Made by a program: the position numbers and the translations under genes. Shown in pieces: positions 15,427 through 27,877 of a DNA stretch of 64,000 bases. The notes beneath the pieces are model-generated. The model was not told where the DNA came from and searched no databases. It was given only the letters and a program-made list of their open reading frames with translations. Positions within the stretch are counted from its first letter, which is position 1. Each line of letters starts with the position of its first letter. The stretch is from Branchinecta lynchi (lineage: Eukaryota; Arthropoda; Branchiopoda; Anostraca; Branchinectidae): assembly GCA_023053575.1 (NCBI GenBank), contig JAKZAP010000126.1, positions 1-64,000 on the forward strand, read 5' to 3'.

Positions 15427-18400
15427 TCATTCAGAGAGACAGATAGTCAGTCAGTCAAGAGAGACAGACAAACAGACAGTCAGTCAAGACAGACAGACAG
15501 TCAGTCAAGACAGATGGACAGACAGTCAAGACAGATAAAAAGTCAGTCAAGACAGATAGACAGTCAGTCAAGACAGACAGACAGACAGTCAGTCCAGACA
15601 GACAGACAGTCAGTCCAGACAGACAGACAGACAGACAGTCAGTCCAGACAGACAGACAGACAGACAGTCAGTCAAGACAGACAGACAAACAGTCAGACAG
15701 TCAGTCAAGACAGACAGACAGTCAGTCAAGACAGACAGACAGTCAGTCAAGACAGACAGACAGTCAGGACAGAAAGATATTCAGTCAACAAGACAGACAG
15801 ACAGTCAGTCCAGACAGACAGACAGTCAGTCAAGACAGACAGTCAGTCAGGACAGAAAGACAGTCAGTCAACAAGACAGACAGACAGTCAGTCCAGACAG
15901 ACAGACAGTCTCTCAAGACAGACAGTCAGTCAAGACAGACAGACAGACAGACAGTTAGACAGTCAGACACACAGTCAGTCAAGACAGACAGACAGTCAAT
16001 TACATCAAAATCAAAATATCAGTTAAGACAGACAGACAGTCAGTCATACAGAGAGACAGATAGTCAGTCAGTCAAGAGAGACAGACAAAGAGACAGTCAG
16101 TCAAGACAGATAGACAGTCAGTCAAGACAGATAGACAGTCAGTCAAGACAGATAGACAGTCAGTCAAGACAGATAGACAGTCAGTCAAGACAGACAGACA
16201 GACAGTCTGTCAGTCCAGACAGACAGACAGACCGGACAGACAGACAGACAGACAGTCAGTCAAGACAGACAGACAAACAGTCAGACAGTCAGTCAAGACA
16301 GACAGACAGTCAGTCAAGACAGACAGACAGTCAGTCAAGACGGACAGACAGTCTGTCAGGACAGAAAGACAGTCAGTCAACAAGACAGACAGACAGTCAG
16401 TCCAGACAGACAGACAGTCAGTCCAGACAGACAGACAGTCAGTCAAGACGGACAGACAGTCAGTCAAGACGGACAGACAAACAGACAGACAGACAGTCAG
16501 GACAGAAAGACAGTCAGTCAACAAGACAAACAAACAGTCAGTCCAGACAGACAGACAGTCTCTCAAGACAGACAGTCAGTCAAGGACAGACAGACAGTCA
16601 GTCAAGACGGACAGACAGTCAGTCAAGACGGACAGACAAACAGTCAGACAGTCGGTCAAGACAAACAGGCAGTCAGTCAAGACAGACAGACAGTCAGTCA
16701 AGACAGACAGACAGTTAGTCAAGACAGACCGACAGTTAGTCAAGACAGACCGACAGTCAGTCAATACAGACAGACAGTCAGTCAAGACAGACAGACAGTC
16801 AGGACAGAAAGACAGTCAGTCAACAAGACAGACAGACAGTCAGTCCAGACAGACAGACAGTCTCTCAAGACAGAAAGTCAGTCAAGACAGACAGACAGTC
16901 AGTCAAGACAGACAGACAGTCAGTCAAGACGGACAGACAGACAGACAGTTAGACAGTCAGACACACAGTCAGTCAAGACAGACAGACAGTCAATTACATC
17001 AAAATATCAGTTAAGACAGACAGACAGTCAGTCATTCAGAGAGACAGATAGTCAGTCAGTCAAGAGAGACAGACAAACAGACAGTCAGTCAAGACAGACA
17101 GACAGTCAGTCAAGACAGACAGACAGTCAGTCAAAACGGACAGACAAACAGTCAGACAGTCAGTCAAGACAGACAAACAGTCAGACAGTCAGTCAAGACA
17201 GACAGACAGTCAGTCAATACAGACAGACAGTCAGTCAAGACAGACAGACAGACAGTCAGTCCAGACAGACAGACAGTTCAGACAGACAGACAGACAGTCC
17301 AGACAGACAGACAGTCAGTCAAGACGGACAGACAGTCAGTCGAGACGGACAGACAGTCAGTCGAGACGGACAGACAGTCAGTCAAGACGGACAGACAAAC
17401 AGTCAGACAGTCGGTCAAGACAGACAGACAGTCAGTCAAGACAGACAGACAGTCAGTCAAGACGGACAGACAAACAGTCAGACAGTCGGTCAAGACAGAC
17501 AGAAAGTCAATCAAGACAGACAGACAGTCAGTCAAGACAGATAGACAGTCAGTCAAGACAGACAGACAGTCAGTCAAGACAGATAAACAGTCAGTCAAGA
17601 CAGATAGACAGTCAGTCAAGACAGACAGACAGACAGTCAGTCCAGACAGACAGACAGACAGACAGTCAGTCCGGACAGACAGACAGACAGACAGTCAGTC
17701 AAGACAGACAGACAAACAGTCAGACAGTCAGTCAGGACAGACAGACAGTCATTCAAGACAGACAGACAGTCAGTCAAGACAGACAGACAGTCAGTCAAGA
17801 CAGACAGACAGTCAGTCAAGACAGACAGACAGTCAGTCAAGACAGACAGACAGTCAGTCAAGACAGACAGACAGTCAGTCAAGACAAACAGACAGTCAGT
17901 CAAGACAGACAGACAGTCAGTCAAGACAGACAGACAGTCAGTCAAGACAGACAGACAGTCAGGACAGAAAGACAGTCAGTCAACAAGACAGACAGACAGT
18001 CAGTCCAGACAGACGGACAGTCACTCCATACAGACAGACAGTCAGTCAAGACAGACAGTCAGTCAAGACAGACAGACAGTCAGTCAAGACGGACAGACAA
18101 ACAGACAGACAGTCAGTCAAGACAGACAGACAGTCAGGACAGAAAGACAGTCAGTCAACAAGACAGACAGACAGTCAGTCCAGACAGACAGACAGTCTCT
18201 CAGAAAGACAGTCAGTCAAGACAGACAGACAGTCTCTCAAGACAGACAGTCAGTCAAGACAGACAGACAGTCAGTCAAGACGGACAGACAGTCAGTCAAG
18301 ACGGACAGACAGTCAGTCAAGACGGACAGACAAACAGTCAGACAGATGGTCAAGACGGACAGACAAACAGTCAGACAGTCAGTCAAGACAGACAGACAGT

Positions 18401-18870
18401 CAGTCAAGACAGACAGACAGTCAGTCAAGACAGACAGACAGTGAGTCAAGACAGACAGACAGTCAGGACAGAAAGACATTCAGTCAACAAGACAGACATA
18501 CAGTCAGTCAAGACAGACAGACAGTCAGTCAAGACAGACAGACAGTCAGGACAGAAAGACAGTCTGTCAACAAGACAGATAGACAGTCAGTCCATACAGA
18601 CAGACGGTCAGTCAAGACAGACAGACAGTCAGTCAAGACGGACAGACAAACAGACAGACAGTCAGTCAAGACAGACAGACAGTCAGGACAGAAAGACAGT
18701 CAGTCAACAAGATAGACAGACAGTCAGTCCAGACAGACAGACAGTCTCTCAAGACAGACAGTCAGTCAAGACAGACAGACAGTCAGTCAAGACAGACAGA
18801 CAGTCAGTCAAGACAGACAGACAGTCAGTCAAGACAGACAGACAGTCAGTCAAGACGGAAAGACAGTCAG
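15427..18870 (+). repeat. 3.47-kb higher-order unit, tandem copy 2
   Basis: Nearly identical to 11,941-15,405. Differences visible by eye are single bases, such as a GATAGACA for GACAGACA change near 18,578. The copy fades into the start of the next 9-kb block near 18,730-18,870. Confidence 0.85.
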
Positions 18871-21800
18871 TCAAGGCGGACAGACAAACAGTCAGACAGT
18901 CGGTCAAGACAGACAGACAAACAGTCAGACAGTCAGTCAAGACAGACAGACAGTCAGTCAAGACAGACAGACAGTCAGTCAACAAGACAGACAGACAGTC
19001 AGTCCAGACAGACAGACAGTCTCTCAAGACAGACAGTCTCTCAAGACAGACAGTCAGTCAAGACAGACAGACAGTCAGTCAAGACGGACAGACAGTCAGT
19101 CAAGACGGACAGACAAACAGTCAGACAGTCGGTCAAGACAGACAGACAGTCAGTCAAGACGGACAGACAAACAGTCAGACAGTCGGTCAAGACAGACAGA
19201 CAATCAATCAAGACAGACAGACAGTCAGTCAAGACAGACAGACAGTCAGTCAAGACAGACAGACATCAGTCAAGACAGATAAACAGTCAGTCAAGACAGA
19301 TAGACAGTCAGTCAAGACAGACAGACAGACAGTCAGTCCAGACAGACAGACAGACAGACAATCAGTCGGGACAGACAGACAGACAGACAGTCAGTCAAGA
19401 CAGACAGACAAACAGTCAGACAGTCAGTCAAGACAGACAGACAGTCATTCAAGACAGACAGACAGTCAGTCAAGACAGACAGACAGTCAGTCAAGACAGT
19501 CAGTCAAGACAGACAGACAGTCAGTCAAGACAGACAGACAGTCAGTCAAGACAGACAGACAGTCAGTAAGTCAGTCAAGACAGACAGACAGTCAGTCAAG
19601 ACAGACAGACAGTCAGTCAAGACAGACAGACAGTCAGTCAAGACAGACAGACAGTCAGGACAGAAAGACAGTCAGTCAACAAGACAGACAGACAGTCAGT
19701 CCAGACAGACCGACAGTCAGTCCAGACAGACCGACAGTCAGTCCTTACAGACAGACAGTCAGTCAAGACAGACAGATAGTCAGTCAAGACGGACAGACAA
19801 ACAGACAGACAGTCAGTCAAGACAGACAGACAGTCAGGACAGAAAGACAGTCAGTCAACAAGACAGACAGACAGTCAGTCCAGACAGACAGACAGTCTCT
19901 CAAGACAGACACTCAGTCAAGACAGACAGACAGTCTCTCAAGACAGACAGTCAGTCAAGACAGACAGACAGTCAGTCAAGACGGACAGACAAACAGTCAG
20001 ACAGTTGGTCAAGACAGACAGACAAACAGTCAGACAGTCAGTCAAGACAGACAGACAGTCAGTCAAGACAGACAGACAGTCAGTCAAGACAGACAGAGAG
20101 TCAGTCAAGACAGACAGACAGTCAGTCAAGACAGACAGACAGTCAGGACAGAAAGACATTCAGTCAACAAGACAGACAGACAGTCAGTCCAGACAGACAG
20201 ACAGACAGACAGTCAGTCCAGACAGACAGACAGTCAGTCCAGACAGACAGACAGTCAGTCCAGACAGACAGACAGTCAGTCCAGACAGACAGACAGTCAG
20301 TCAAGACAGACAGTCAGTCAAGACAGACAGACAGTCAGGACAGAAAGACAGTCAGTCAACAAGACAGACAGACAGTCAGTCCAGACAGACAGACAGTCTC
20401 TCAAGACAGACAGTCAGTCAAGACGGACAGACAGACAGACAGTTAGACAGTCAGACACACAGTCAGTCAAGACAGACAGACAGTCAGTCATTCAGAGAGA
20501 CAGATAGTCAGTCAGTCAAGAGAGACAGACAAACAGACAGTCAGTCAAGACAGACAGACAGTCAGTCAAGACAGACAGACAGTCAGTCAAGACAGATGGA
20601 CAGACAGTCAAGACAGATAAACAGTCAGTCAAGACAGATAGACAGTCAGTCAAGACAGACAGACAGACAGTCAGTCCAGACAGACAGACAGACAGACAGT
20701 CAGTCCAGACAGACAGACAGTCAGTCAAGACAGACAGACAGTCAGTCAAGACAGACAGACAGTCAGTCAAGACAGACAGACAGTCAGGACAGAAAGATAT
20801 TCAGTCAACAAGACAGACAGACAGTCAGTCCAGACAGACAGACAGACAGACAGTCAGTCAAGACAGACAGTCAGTCAGGACAGAAAGACAGTCTCTCAAG
20901 ACAGACAGTCAGTCAAGACGGACAGACAGACAGACAGTTAGACAGTCAGACACACAGTCAGTCAAGACAGACAGACAGTCAGTCATTCAGAGAGACAGAT
21001 AGTCAGTCAGTCAAGAGAGACAGACAAACAGACAGTCAGTCAAGACAGACAGACAGTCAGTCAAGACAGACAGACAGTCAGTCAAGACAGATGGACAGAC
21101 AGTCAAGACAGATAAAAAGTCAGTCAAGACAGATAGACAGTCAGTCAAGACAGACAGACAGACAGTCAGTCCAGACAGACAGACAGTCAGTCCAGACAGA
21201 CAGACAGACAGACAGTCAGTCCAGACAGACAGACAGACAGACAGTCAGTCAAGACAGACAGACAAACAGTCAGACAGTCAGTCAAGACAGACAGACAGTC
21301 AGTCAAGACAGACAGACAGTCAGTCAAGACAGACAGACAGTCAGGACAGAAAGATATTCAGTCAACAAGACAGACAGACAGTCAGTCCAGACAGACAGAC
21401 AGTCAGTCAAGACAGACAGTCAGTCAGGACAGAAAGACAGTCAGTCAACAAGACAGACAGACAGTCAGTCCAGACAGACAGACAGTCTCTCAAGACAGAC
21501 AGTCAGTCAAGACAGACAGACAGACAGACAGTTAGACAGTCAGACACACAGTCAGTCAAGACAGACAGACAGTCAATTACATCAAAATCAAAATATCAGT
21601 TAAGACAGACAGACAGTCAGTCATACAGAGAGACAGATAGTCAGTCAGTCAAGAGAGACAGACAAAGAGACAGTCAGTCAAGACAGACAGACAGTCAGTC
21701 AAGACAGATAGACAGTCAGTCAAGACAGATAGACAGTCAGTCAAGACAGATAGACAGTCAGTCAAGACAGACAGACAGACAGTCTGTCAGTCCAGACAGA

Positions 21801-22850
21801 CAGACAGACCGGACAGACAGACAGACAGACAGTCAGTCAAGACAGACAGACAAACAGTCAGACAGTCAGTCAAGACAGACAGACAGTCAGTCAAGACAGA
21901 CAGACAGTCAGTCAAGACGGACAGACAGTCTGTCAGGACAGAAAGACAGTCAGTCAACAAGACAGACAGACAGTCAGTCCAGACAGACAGACAGTCAGTC
22001 CAGACAGACAGACAGTCAGTCAAGACGGACAGACAGTCAGTCAAGACGGACAGACAAACAGACAGACAGACAGTCAGGACAGAAAGACAGTCAGTCAACA
22101 AGACAAACAAACAGTCAGTCCAGACAGACAGACAGTCTCTCAAGACAGACAGTCAGTCAAGGACAGACAGACAGTCAGTCAAGACGGACAGACAGTCAGT
22201 CAAGACGGACAGACAAACAGTCAGACATTCGGTCAAGACAAACAGGCAGTCAGTCAAGACAGACAGACAGTCAGTCAAGACAGACAGACAGTTAGTCAAG
22301 ACAGACCGACAGTTAGTCAAGACAGACCGACAGTCAGTCAATACAGACAGACAGTCAGTCAAGACAGACAGACAGTCAGGACAGAAAGACAGTCAGTCAA
22401 CAAGACAGACAGACAGTCAGTCCAGACAGACAGACAGTCTCTCAAGACAGAAAGTCAGTCAAGACAGACAGACAGTCAGTCAAGACAGACAGACAGTCAG
22501 TCAAGACGGACAGACAGTCAATTACATCAAAATATCAGTTAAGACAGACAGACAGTCAGTCATTCAGAGAGACAGATAGTCAGTCAGTCAAGAGAGACAG
22601 ACAAACAGACAGTCAGTCAAGACAGACAGACAGTCAGTCAAGACAGACAGACAGTCAGTCAAAACGGACAGACAAACAGTCAGACAGTCAGTCAAGACAG
22701 ACAAACAGTCAGACAGTCAGTCAAGACAGACAGACAGTCAGTCAATACAGACAGACAGTCAGTCAAGACAGACAGACAGACAGTCAGTCCAGACAGACAG
22801 ACAGTTCAGACAGACAGACAGACAGTCCAGACAGACAGACAGTCAGTCAA
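18728..22850 (+). repeat. Higher-order block, second copy of 9,656-13,857
   Basis: Same variant order as 9,656-13,857. It has small deletions near 19,264 and 19,500 and a loss of about 49 bp near 22,515. After 22,850 the order of variants changes and the array runs another 0.6 kb to its end. Confidence 0.85.
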
Positions 22851-23442
22851 GACAGACAGTCAGTCAAGACGGACAGACAGACAGACAGTTAGACAGTCAG
22901 ACACACAGTCAGTCAAGACAGACAGACAGTCAGTTACATCAAAATCAAAATATCAGTTAAGACAGACAGACAGTCAGTCAGGACAGACAGACAGACAGTC
23001 AGTCAGTCATTCAGAGAGACAGATAGTCAGTCAGTCAAGATAGACAGACAAACAGACAGTCAGTCAGAACAGACAGACAATCAGTCAGTCACGACAGATA
23101 AACAGTCAGTCAAGACAGACAGACAGTCAGTCAAGACAGACAAACAGTCAGACAGTCGGACAAGACAGACAGACAGTCAGTCAAGACAGACAGACAGACA
23201 GACAGACAGTCAGTCAAAACAGACAGACAGTCAGGACAGAAAGACAGTCAGTCAACAAGACAGACAGACAGTCAGTCAAGACAGACAGACAGTCTCTCAA
23301 GACAGACAGTCAGTCAAGACAGACAAACAGTCAGTCAAGACGGACAGACAGACAGACAGTTAGACAGTCAGACAAACAGACAGTCAATTACATCAAAATC
23401 AAAATATCAGTTAAGACAGACAGACAGTCAGTCATTCAGAGA

Positions 23443-24010
23443 TCAGAGGTTGATTTTGAGAATTTTGCGAAAAGACGGATTTTTTGGGTCTTGTTACGGG
23501 TGGGCGAATTCTTCTTAATTACTCCACTACGACTCACTCACTTTGTGATACGCGCTCAATGACAAAGGCCGCGCTAGAGTTGATTTTGAGACTTGGGCGA
23601 ATCGACGGATTTTTTGGGTCTTGTGACGGGTAAGCGAGCAGTCGTAAAAAGTGGGGGTTGAGACATTTTTTTGTTGGTCTTATGACGGCTGGGCGAATCG
23701 ACGGATTTTAGAAGTGGGTGAATCGACGCTTCAAAATGAGGTTGGGCGAATCAACGGGTAGATGAATCGACGGGTGGATGAATCAGCGGTTGTGCGAATC
23801 AACGGTTGGGCAAATCAGCGGGTGGGCGAATTGACGGATATTTCGGGTCTTGTGACGGTTAGGCGAGCTGTCGGAAACAGTGGGGAATGTGACGTATTTT
23901 TGGGGCATTATAACGGGTGGGCGAATCGACAGGTGGACGAAAAGACGGGTCCCAGTCCGTATTATCTGCAACGGGTACATTTTAAACAAACTGTCACGAA
24001 ACTCGCTAGA
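23443..24010 (+). repeat. Degenerate G-rich tandem repeat (GGGTGGGCGAATCGAC motif)
   Basis: Follows the satellite directly. Two long units begin with GTTGATTTTGAGA at 23,450 and 23,579 (129 bp apart) and contain ACGGATTTTTTGGGTCTTGT. From about 23,757 to 23,836 the repeat collapses to five consecutive 16-bp units of the form GGGTGGGCGAATCGAC. Reading frames here on both strands are by-products of the repeat. Confidence 0.75.
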
Positions 24011-24390
24011 TGGCAAAGAATGTAGGTGTCATCACCTCTAAAGAAAGTAGAGAGTCGGAACTGTCTGGTAACAAAACCCTAATATTTTTATTATTCTCCT
24101 AACCAGAGGGACAACTCACGGACACGTGTCAATATGGACTTTGAGTCCGGTCTGGTCTTGTTCCGTTAGTTAAAAATATTTCAAGTTCAAGTTCAAATAC
24201 AAAATAAATCATACATAACCAAAACACTCAGTCCATTTCTGGACGCCGAGTACCACAATCTTTACAATTTAAACAGAATACGCAGATTGGTCACTGTTCC
24301 TACTCTCAGGCACAACCTTGCCTCTCAAAAAAAAAAAAAAAAACTAACCAATTACCTTCTTGCACCTTACCCCTGGGGAAGCTACCCCAT
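24011..24390. other. Unassigned sequence with an A17 tract
   Basis: No gene is visible. A segment near 24,180-24,215 (AAGTTCAAGTTCAAATACAA then AATAAATC) looks like the reverse complement of a LINE or SINE 3' tail but is too short to assign. An uninterrupted run of A lies near 24,330. Confidence 0.3.
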
Positions 24391-26697
24391 CATAAAAAAA
24401 CAAGAGCTACGAGCTCATATGGCACTTGTACGAGTAGGCTGTACAAGAAAGTAGATGAGAACGTCACAAAATACGACCGCCATCCAAAAATGCGGTTCGG
24501 AAATAGAAATAGGATATTTAGTTTCACTCATTTCTGAGCAGTTCCGGCATCGTCTCGATTGTCTGTAGCAAATGCACATGACTGTTCAAACTTTCATCCC
24601 AATAAATCCATTTGTTTGATCCCTAGACGTGCGACACGATTTCCGGTACCCACTCTATCTCGACCTACCGTGGCCGAATCTGGTTCGGAATATAAAAAAT
24701 CAACCACCTAAAGCATCTTCTTTTATACCATCTATCAAGTTTCACTCGAATCTGAGCATTTTTGGAAAGTTCCGGTACCCCCCCCCTCCCACCAACGTTG
24801 TCGGAGCCGGTTCGGGCCCAATCTCTTAATTCCCTGTTCCTGTCCATCAAGTTTTACTGAAATTAGAGCTTAGCCTATCTGCAAGTTTCCAGTACCCCCC
24901 CCCCCCCCCCCTACCTTGACGGAATTCGGCCCGGACGCCAAATAACACTCGGGACAGTCGAATTTGCATCTCATTCGGTCCATCCGTTTGGTTTTTGTGC
25001 TTGTCAAAAGTCCCCCCCACCCCCAATTCCCCTAATCGTGGTCGCATATGGTTCGAACACATGTTTCACATGTCGAGGCCATCGATTCGTATCACCCATA
25101 AAGTTTCATTAGAATCAGACCACTCGTTTGCAATTTATAGAAGTCAATTTCCATATTTCTCTTCTCGTGCTCCCCAAAAAATGCTCGGATCTAGGAACGG
25201 AAGTTTCCGGGGGTATGTTGTGTCAGGTTCTTAAGTCAAGATAATTCGGGTCGCTAATATGCCTGCAAAGTTTCGTTGTCGTTTTACATCTCGAACTATT
25301 CTAACTCACGACTACCGGAATTCCAGGAAACCCCTCCAACTCTCCCCACAGAGCCCCGAAACCATTTGGCTACTTCAATTTCATCTAGGCCTAATGCTTG
25401 TTATCCATTAAGTTTCGTCCCAATCCCTCTGCTTTTAGAGTTTCTCGAGTTCCCCCCCCCCTCCATCCCCACAGGTATCGGACCCGACCCGGACGTGACA
25501 CTGAACGTCCGAGGCGATAGCTCACCAGACAAGTTTCATTCAAATCCGATCACCCGTTCAAAAGTTATACACGCCACTAGATTCCGGACTCCCCATCCAT
25601 CCACTCCCCCCAGTATGGTCGGATTGGGGAAACGGCTGTTCTCAAGTGAACCTGTTCGGGTCCCTGACATACCTGCCAAGTTTCATCGCCCTAGCACATC
25701 AGGAAGTATGCAGAACTCGCGGGATCGATAGAAATCCGGACCCCCCCCCCCCCCCCCCCAACTCCCCCAGAGTGCCTGGATCTGGTCCGCTTATATCAAT
25801 GACGTATCTAGGACTTGTGCTTGTTCTTCCCACCAAGTTTCATCCCGATCCCTCCACTCTAAGCGTTTCTCAAGATTTCCGGTTCCCTCCTCCAACTCCC
25901 CCCAGTGTCATCGGATCCGGTCCGGATTTATAGTGGGACGTCTGAGACACGATGTCATCCTAAATATCAAATTTCATCAAGATCCGATGACTCGTTCGCA
26001 AGATAAAAATACCTCAAATTTTGGCTTCCCCCTCCCTCAACTCCCCCCCCCCCCCAGATGGTCGAATCGGGGAATTGACGATTTCCTATTTAATCTGGTC
26101 GGGTCCCAGAAATGCCTGTCAATTTCCATCGTCCCAGCACATCAGGAAGCACGGAACTCGCGGGATCACTACAAATTCGGACTTCTCCCCCCTCCAACTC
26201 CCCCAAAGTGAGCGGATCCGTTCCGGTTATATCAGCCATGTATCTAGGACTTGTGCTTGTACTTTCCACCAAGTTTCATCCGGATCCCTCCACTCTAAGT
26301 GTTTTTCAAGATTTCCGGTTTCCCCCTCCAACTCCCCCCAATGTCACCGGATCCGGTTTGGATTTAAAATGGAGGGTCTGAGACACGAGTTCCTTCCATA
26401 TATCAAGTTTCATTAAGATCCGATAACCCGTTCGTAAGCTAAAAATATCTCATTTTTCCTCATTTTTCCGGATTCCCCCTCCCTCCACTCCCCTCCAGAT
26501 GGTCGGATCGGGGAAGCGAGTATTTCTAATTTAATCTGGTCCAGTTCCTGATATGCCTGCCAAGTTTCATCGTCCTAGCTTATCTGGAAGTGCCCGAACT
26601 AGCAAAACCGGGACCGACAGACCGACAGACCGACAGACCGACTGACGGACAGAAATTACAATCGCTGTATGGCACTTGAGTAAGCTCAAGTGCCATA
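24391..26697 (+). mobile_element. Dispersed trimeric repeat element, copy 1 (about 2.3 kb)
   Basis: Begins with AGCTCATATGGCACTTG and ends with GACCGACA microsatellite, then TATGGCACTTGAG-TAAG-CTCAAGTGCCATA, a perfect 13-bp hairpin at 26,668-26,697. The interior is built of units of about 145 bp, each carrying AAGTTTCAT. Three unit types alternate: A (CAAGTTTCATCGTCCTAGCA), B (AAGTTTCATCCCGATCCCTC) and C (AAGTTTCATTAAGATCCGAT). From 25,677 on the order is A 25,677, B 25,836, C 25,968, A 26,118, B 26,270, C 26,406, A 26,561, a trimer period near 441 bp. Long C tracts separate units. Apparent reading frames are not conserved between copies. The class is unknown: the 3' hairpin recalls Helitrons, but no CTRR end is seen. 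Confidence 0.8.
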
Positions 26698-26701
26698 AAA
26701 A

Positions 26702-27450
26702 ACATTATTATTATTTTATTCTTAAGTATATTTTTTAATTTTTTTGTTTTATTTTACTAGACCTTATTTAATTATTCTTCTGTAATGCTAATAAATGATT
26801 TTTTACTTTTTTTTTAAATGACGCAAGAGAGCTCCTACCTCTCAGCTCATCTGGGATCAGGTTCCATATGTTTGCACATTTTATGTTCGGAGCAAATCTG
26901 ATCGTACGGTCGGGGTGAAGGGTATTTGCAGGTTTGATGATGATCGGGTCCGATTATGCTGGTCCGAGATAGGTCGAAACAATGTTTTGAATGAAGATGG
27001 CAGCACACCAGCTAAAAACTTAAAAACAAAGGTCAAGCATGACAGTTGATGCAGCGACTCCAGTGACAAGTACTCTTCATTCTTTCCAACTATTATCAGA
27101 CATCGTTTGTGAATCGAGCTCAGTTTTCGCAGGTGAGATTTGAAGGTCGATTGCCAGATCATTGCACAATACTGTATATGGGGTTTTATAAGAGCGTTAT
27201 ACAGGAGGACCAGTGTTTTCTGCGGCAAGGTGTTCTTCAGTTTTTTCATTATTCCGAGATTCCGGGATAGCTTCAGCTCTACTGCTTGGATGTGATGTAG
27301 CGCTTTTCTAGCCGACTGATCAGACCTCTTGATGTTTGGATACCACATAGCTCCGGCTGGACACTTCCGACCCGAGAAAACAATAAAACGCAAGATTTAT
27401 CAACGTTAATAACAAGTCTGTTAGCATCCATCCAGAGATATGTCTCCTCC
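26702..27450 (-). pseudogene. 3' fragment of a CR1/Jockey-like non-LTR retrotransposon reverse transcriptase
   Basis: Only the C-terminal part of a LINE polyprotein remains. The upstream part reads DANRLVINVDKSCVLLFS (the conserved region before the YLG motif). After a frame change and loss of the YLG segment, a 170-codon frame (26,881-27,393) carries KLSRNLGIMKKL, LYNALIKPHIQYCAMIW and HKRCLIIVG, typical of the CR1/L2/Jockey C-terminal region. A second frame change follows at 26,890, after which IWNLIPDELRGRSSLASFKK leads to a stop at 26,768. An ATT-rich tail at 26,702-26,717 marks the 3' end. At least two frameshifts and 5' truncation make it dead. It abuts the hairpin end of the preceding element. 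Confidence 0.85.
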
Positions 27451-27536
27451 AAAATAACCGGAAACAGGAAACACTTCCGGTTTCCTTGTCTCCACTGACA
27501 TGGGTACTTGAGTTCAATTTTTTTTTTTTTTTTTTT

Positions 27537-27877
27537 ACTACCGGAACCCTAGCCCATAGACATCTGTGTCCGTGGGCTGGTCATTTTCAACCACATAGTA
27601 GTTGCTACCGGTACCGTAGCTCTCGCAGTATATGGGTTGCGGTAGTGGATTTTTTCCAATGTTATTTCCTCTAAGTCAGTGAAAATCCCGGCATCCTAGC
27701 TCTCATCCAAACTATTCCGTGAGTTTTATATTCCACGTAGACACTACCGGAACAGAAGCTCCAATTATACAGTTTCCGGTATCAACTACCGGCTCTCTAG
27801 CTTCTGAGTACACAATTCCGTGAGGCTACCGGACGAGAAGCTGGTGCGATGAAGTTTCCGTGAGCTTTTTCCAATTA
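27537..27877 (+). repeat. Degenerate CTACCGG tandem repeat, left part
   Basis: Diverged units begin with CTACCGG, continue with a TAGCTCT-like segment and end with TTCCGTGAG or TTTCCGG. CTACCGG occurs at about 27,539, 27,607, 27,745, 27,788 and 27,825. The array continues at 28,092-28,194 and 28,935-28,960 and is interrupted by a MITE and by a foldback element. Confidence 0.6.

Larger units (their letters stand above)
1..23442. repeat. Giant GACA/GTCA satellite array (21-bp unit, higher-order structure)
   Basis: Uninterrupted tandem DNA. The commonest unit is 21 bp and reads (GACA)3 (GTCA)2 A. Shorter units of 17 bp lack one GACA, and GGACA, GACCGACA, GATAGACA and CAACAAGACA variants are scattered through it. 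The plus strand is poor in T (2 of 21) and rich in A (9 of 21). A composite variant block (GTCAGGACAGAAAGACAGTC, then CAACAAGACA, then CAGTCCAGACA, then GTCTCTCAAG) recurs every few hundred bases and marks higher-order organisation. Reading frames of up to 932 codons exist on both strands only because 21 bp equals seven codons and the unit lacks stops in those frames. The array is open at the left edge, so its true length exceeds 23.4 kb. It ends where a CATTCAGAGA block changes abruptly to non-repetitive sequence. Confidence 0.97.

Noticed and set aside
900..22362. Many minus-strand frames of TDCLSVL repeats
   Set aside because: Antisense translation of the same satellite. Open frames on both strands at once are a mark of simple tandem DNA.
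1..23442. CRISPR-like array
   Set aside because: There are no unique spacers between constant repeats, and the sequence context is eukaryotic.
25276..26416. Overlapping proline- and serine-rich frames (92-151 codons)
   Set aside because: They follow the A-B-C repeat units and C-runs of the trimeric element in several frames and are not kept between copies.
24391..26697. Helitron assignment for the trimeric element
   Set aside because: A 3' hairpin is present, but there is no CTRR terminus, no 5' TC and no AT-dinucleotide insertion evidence.
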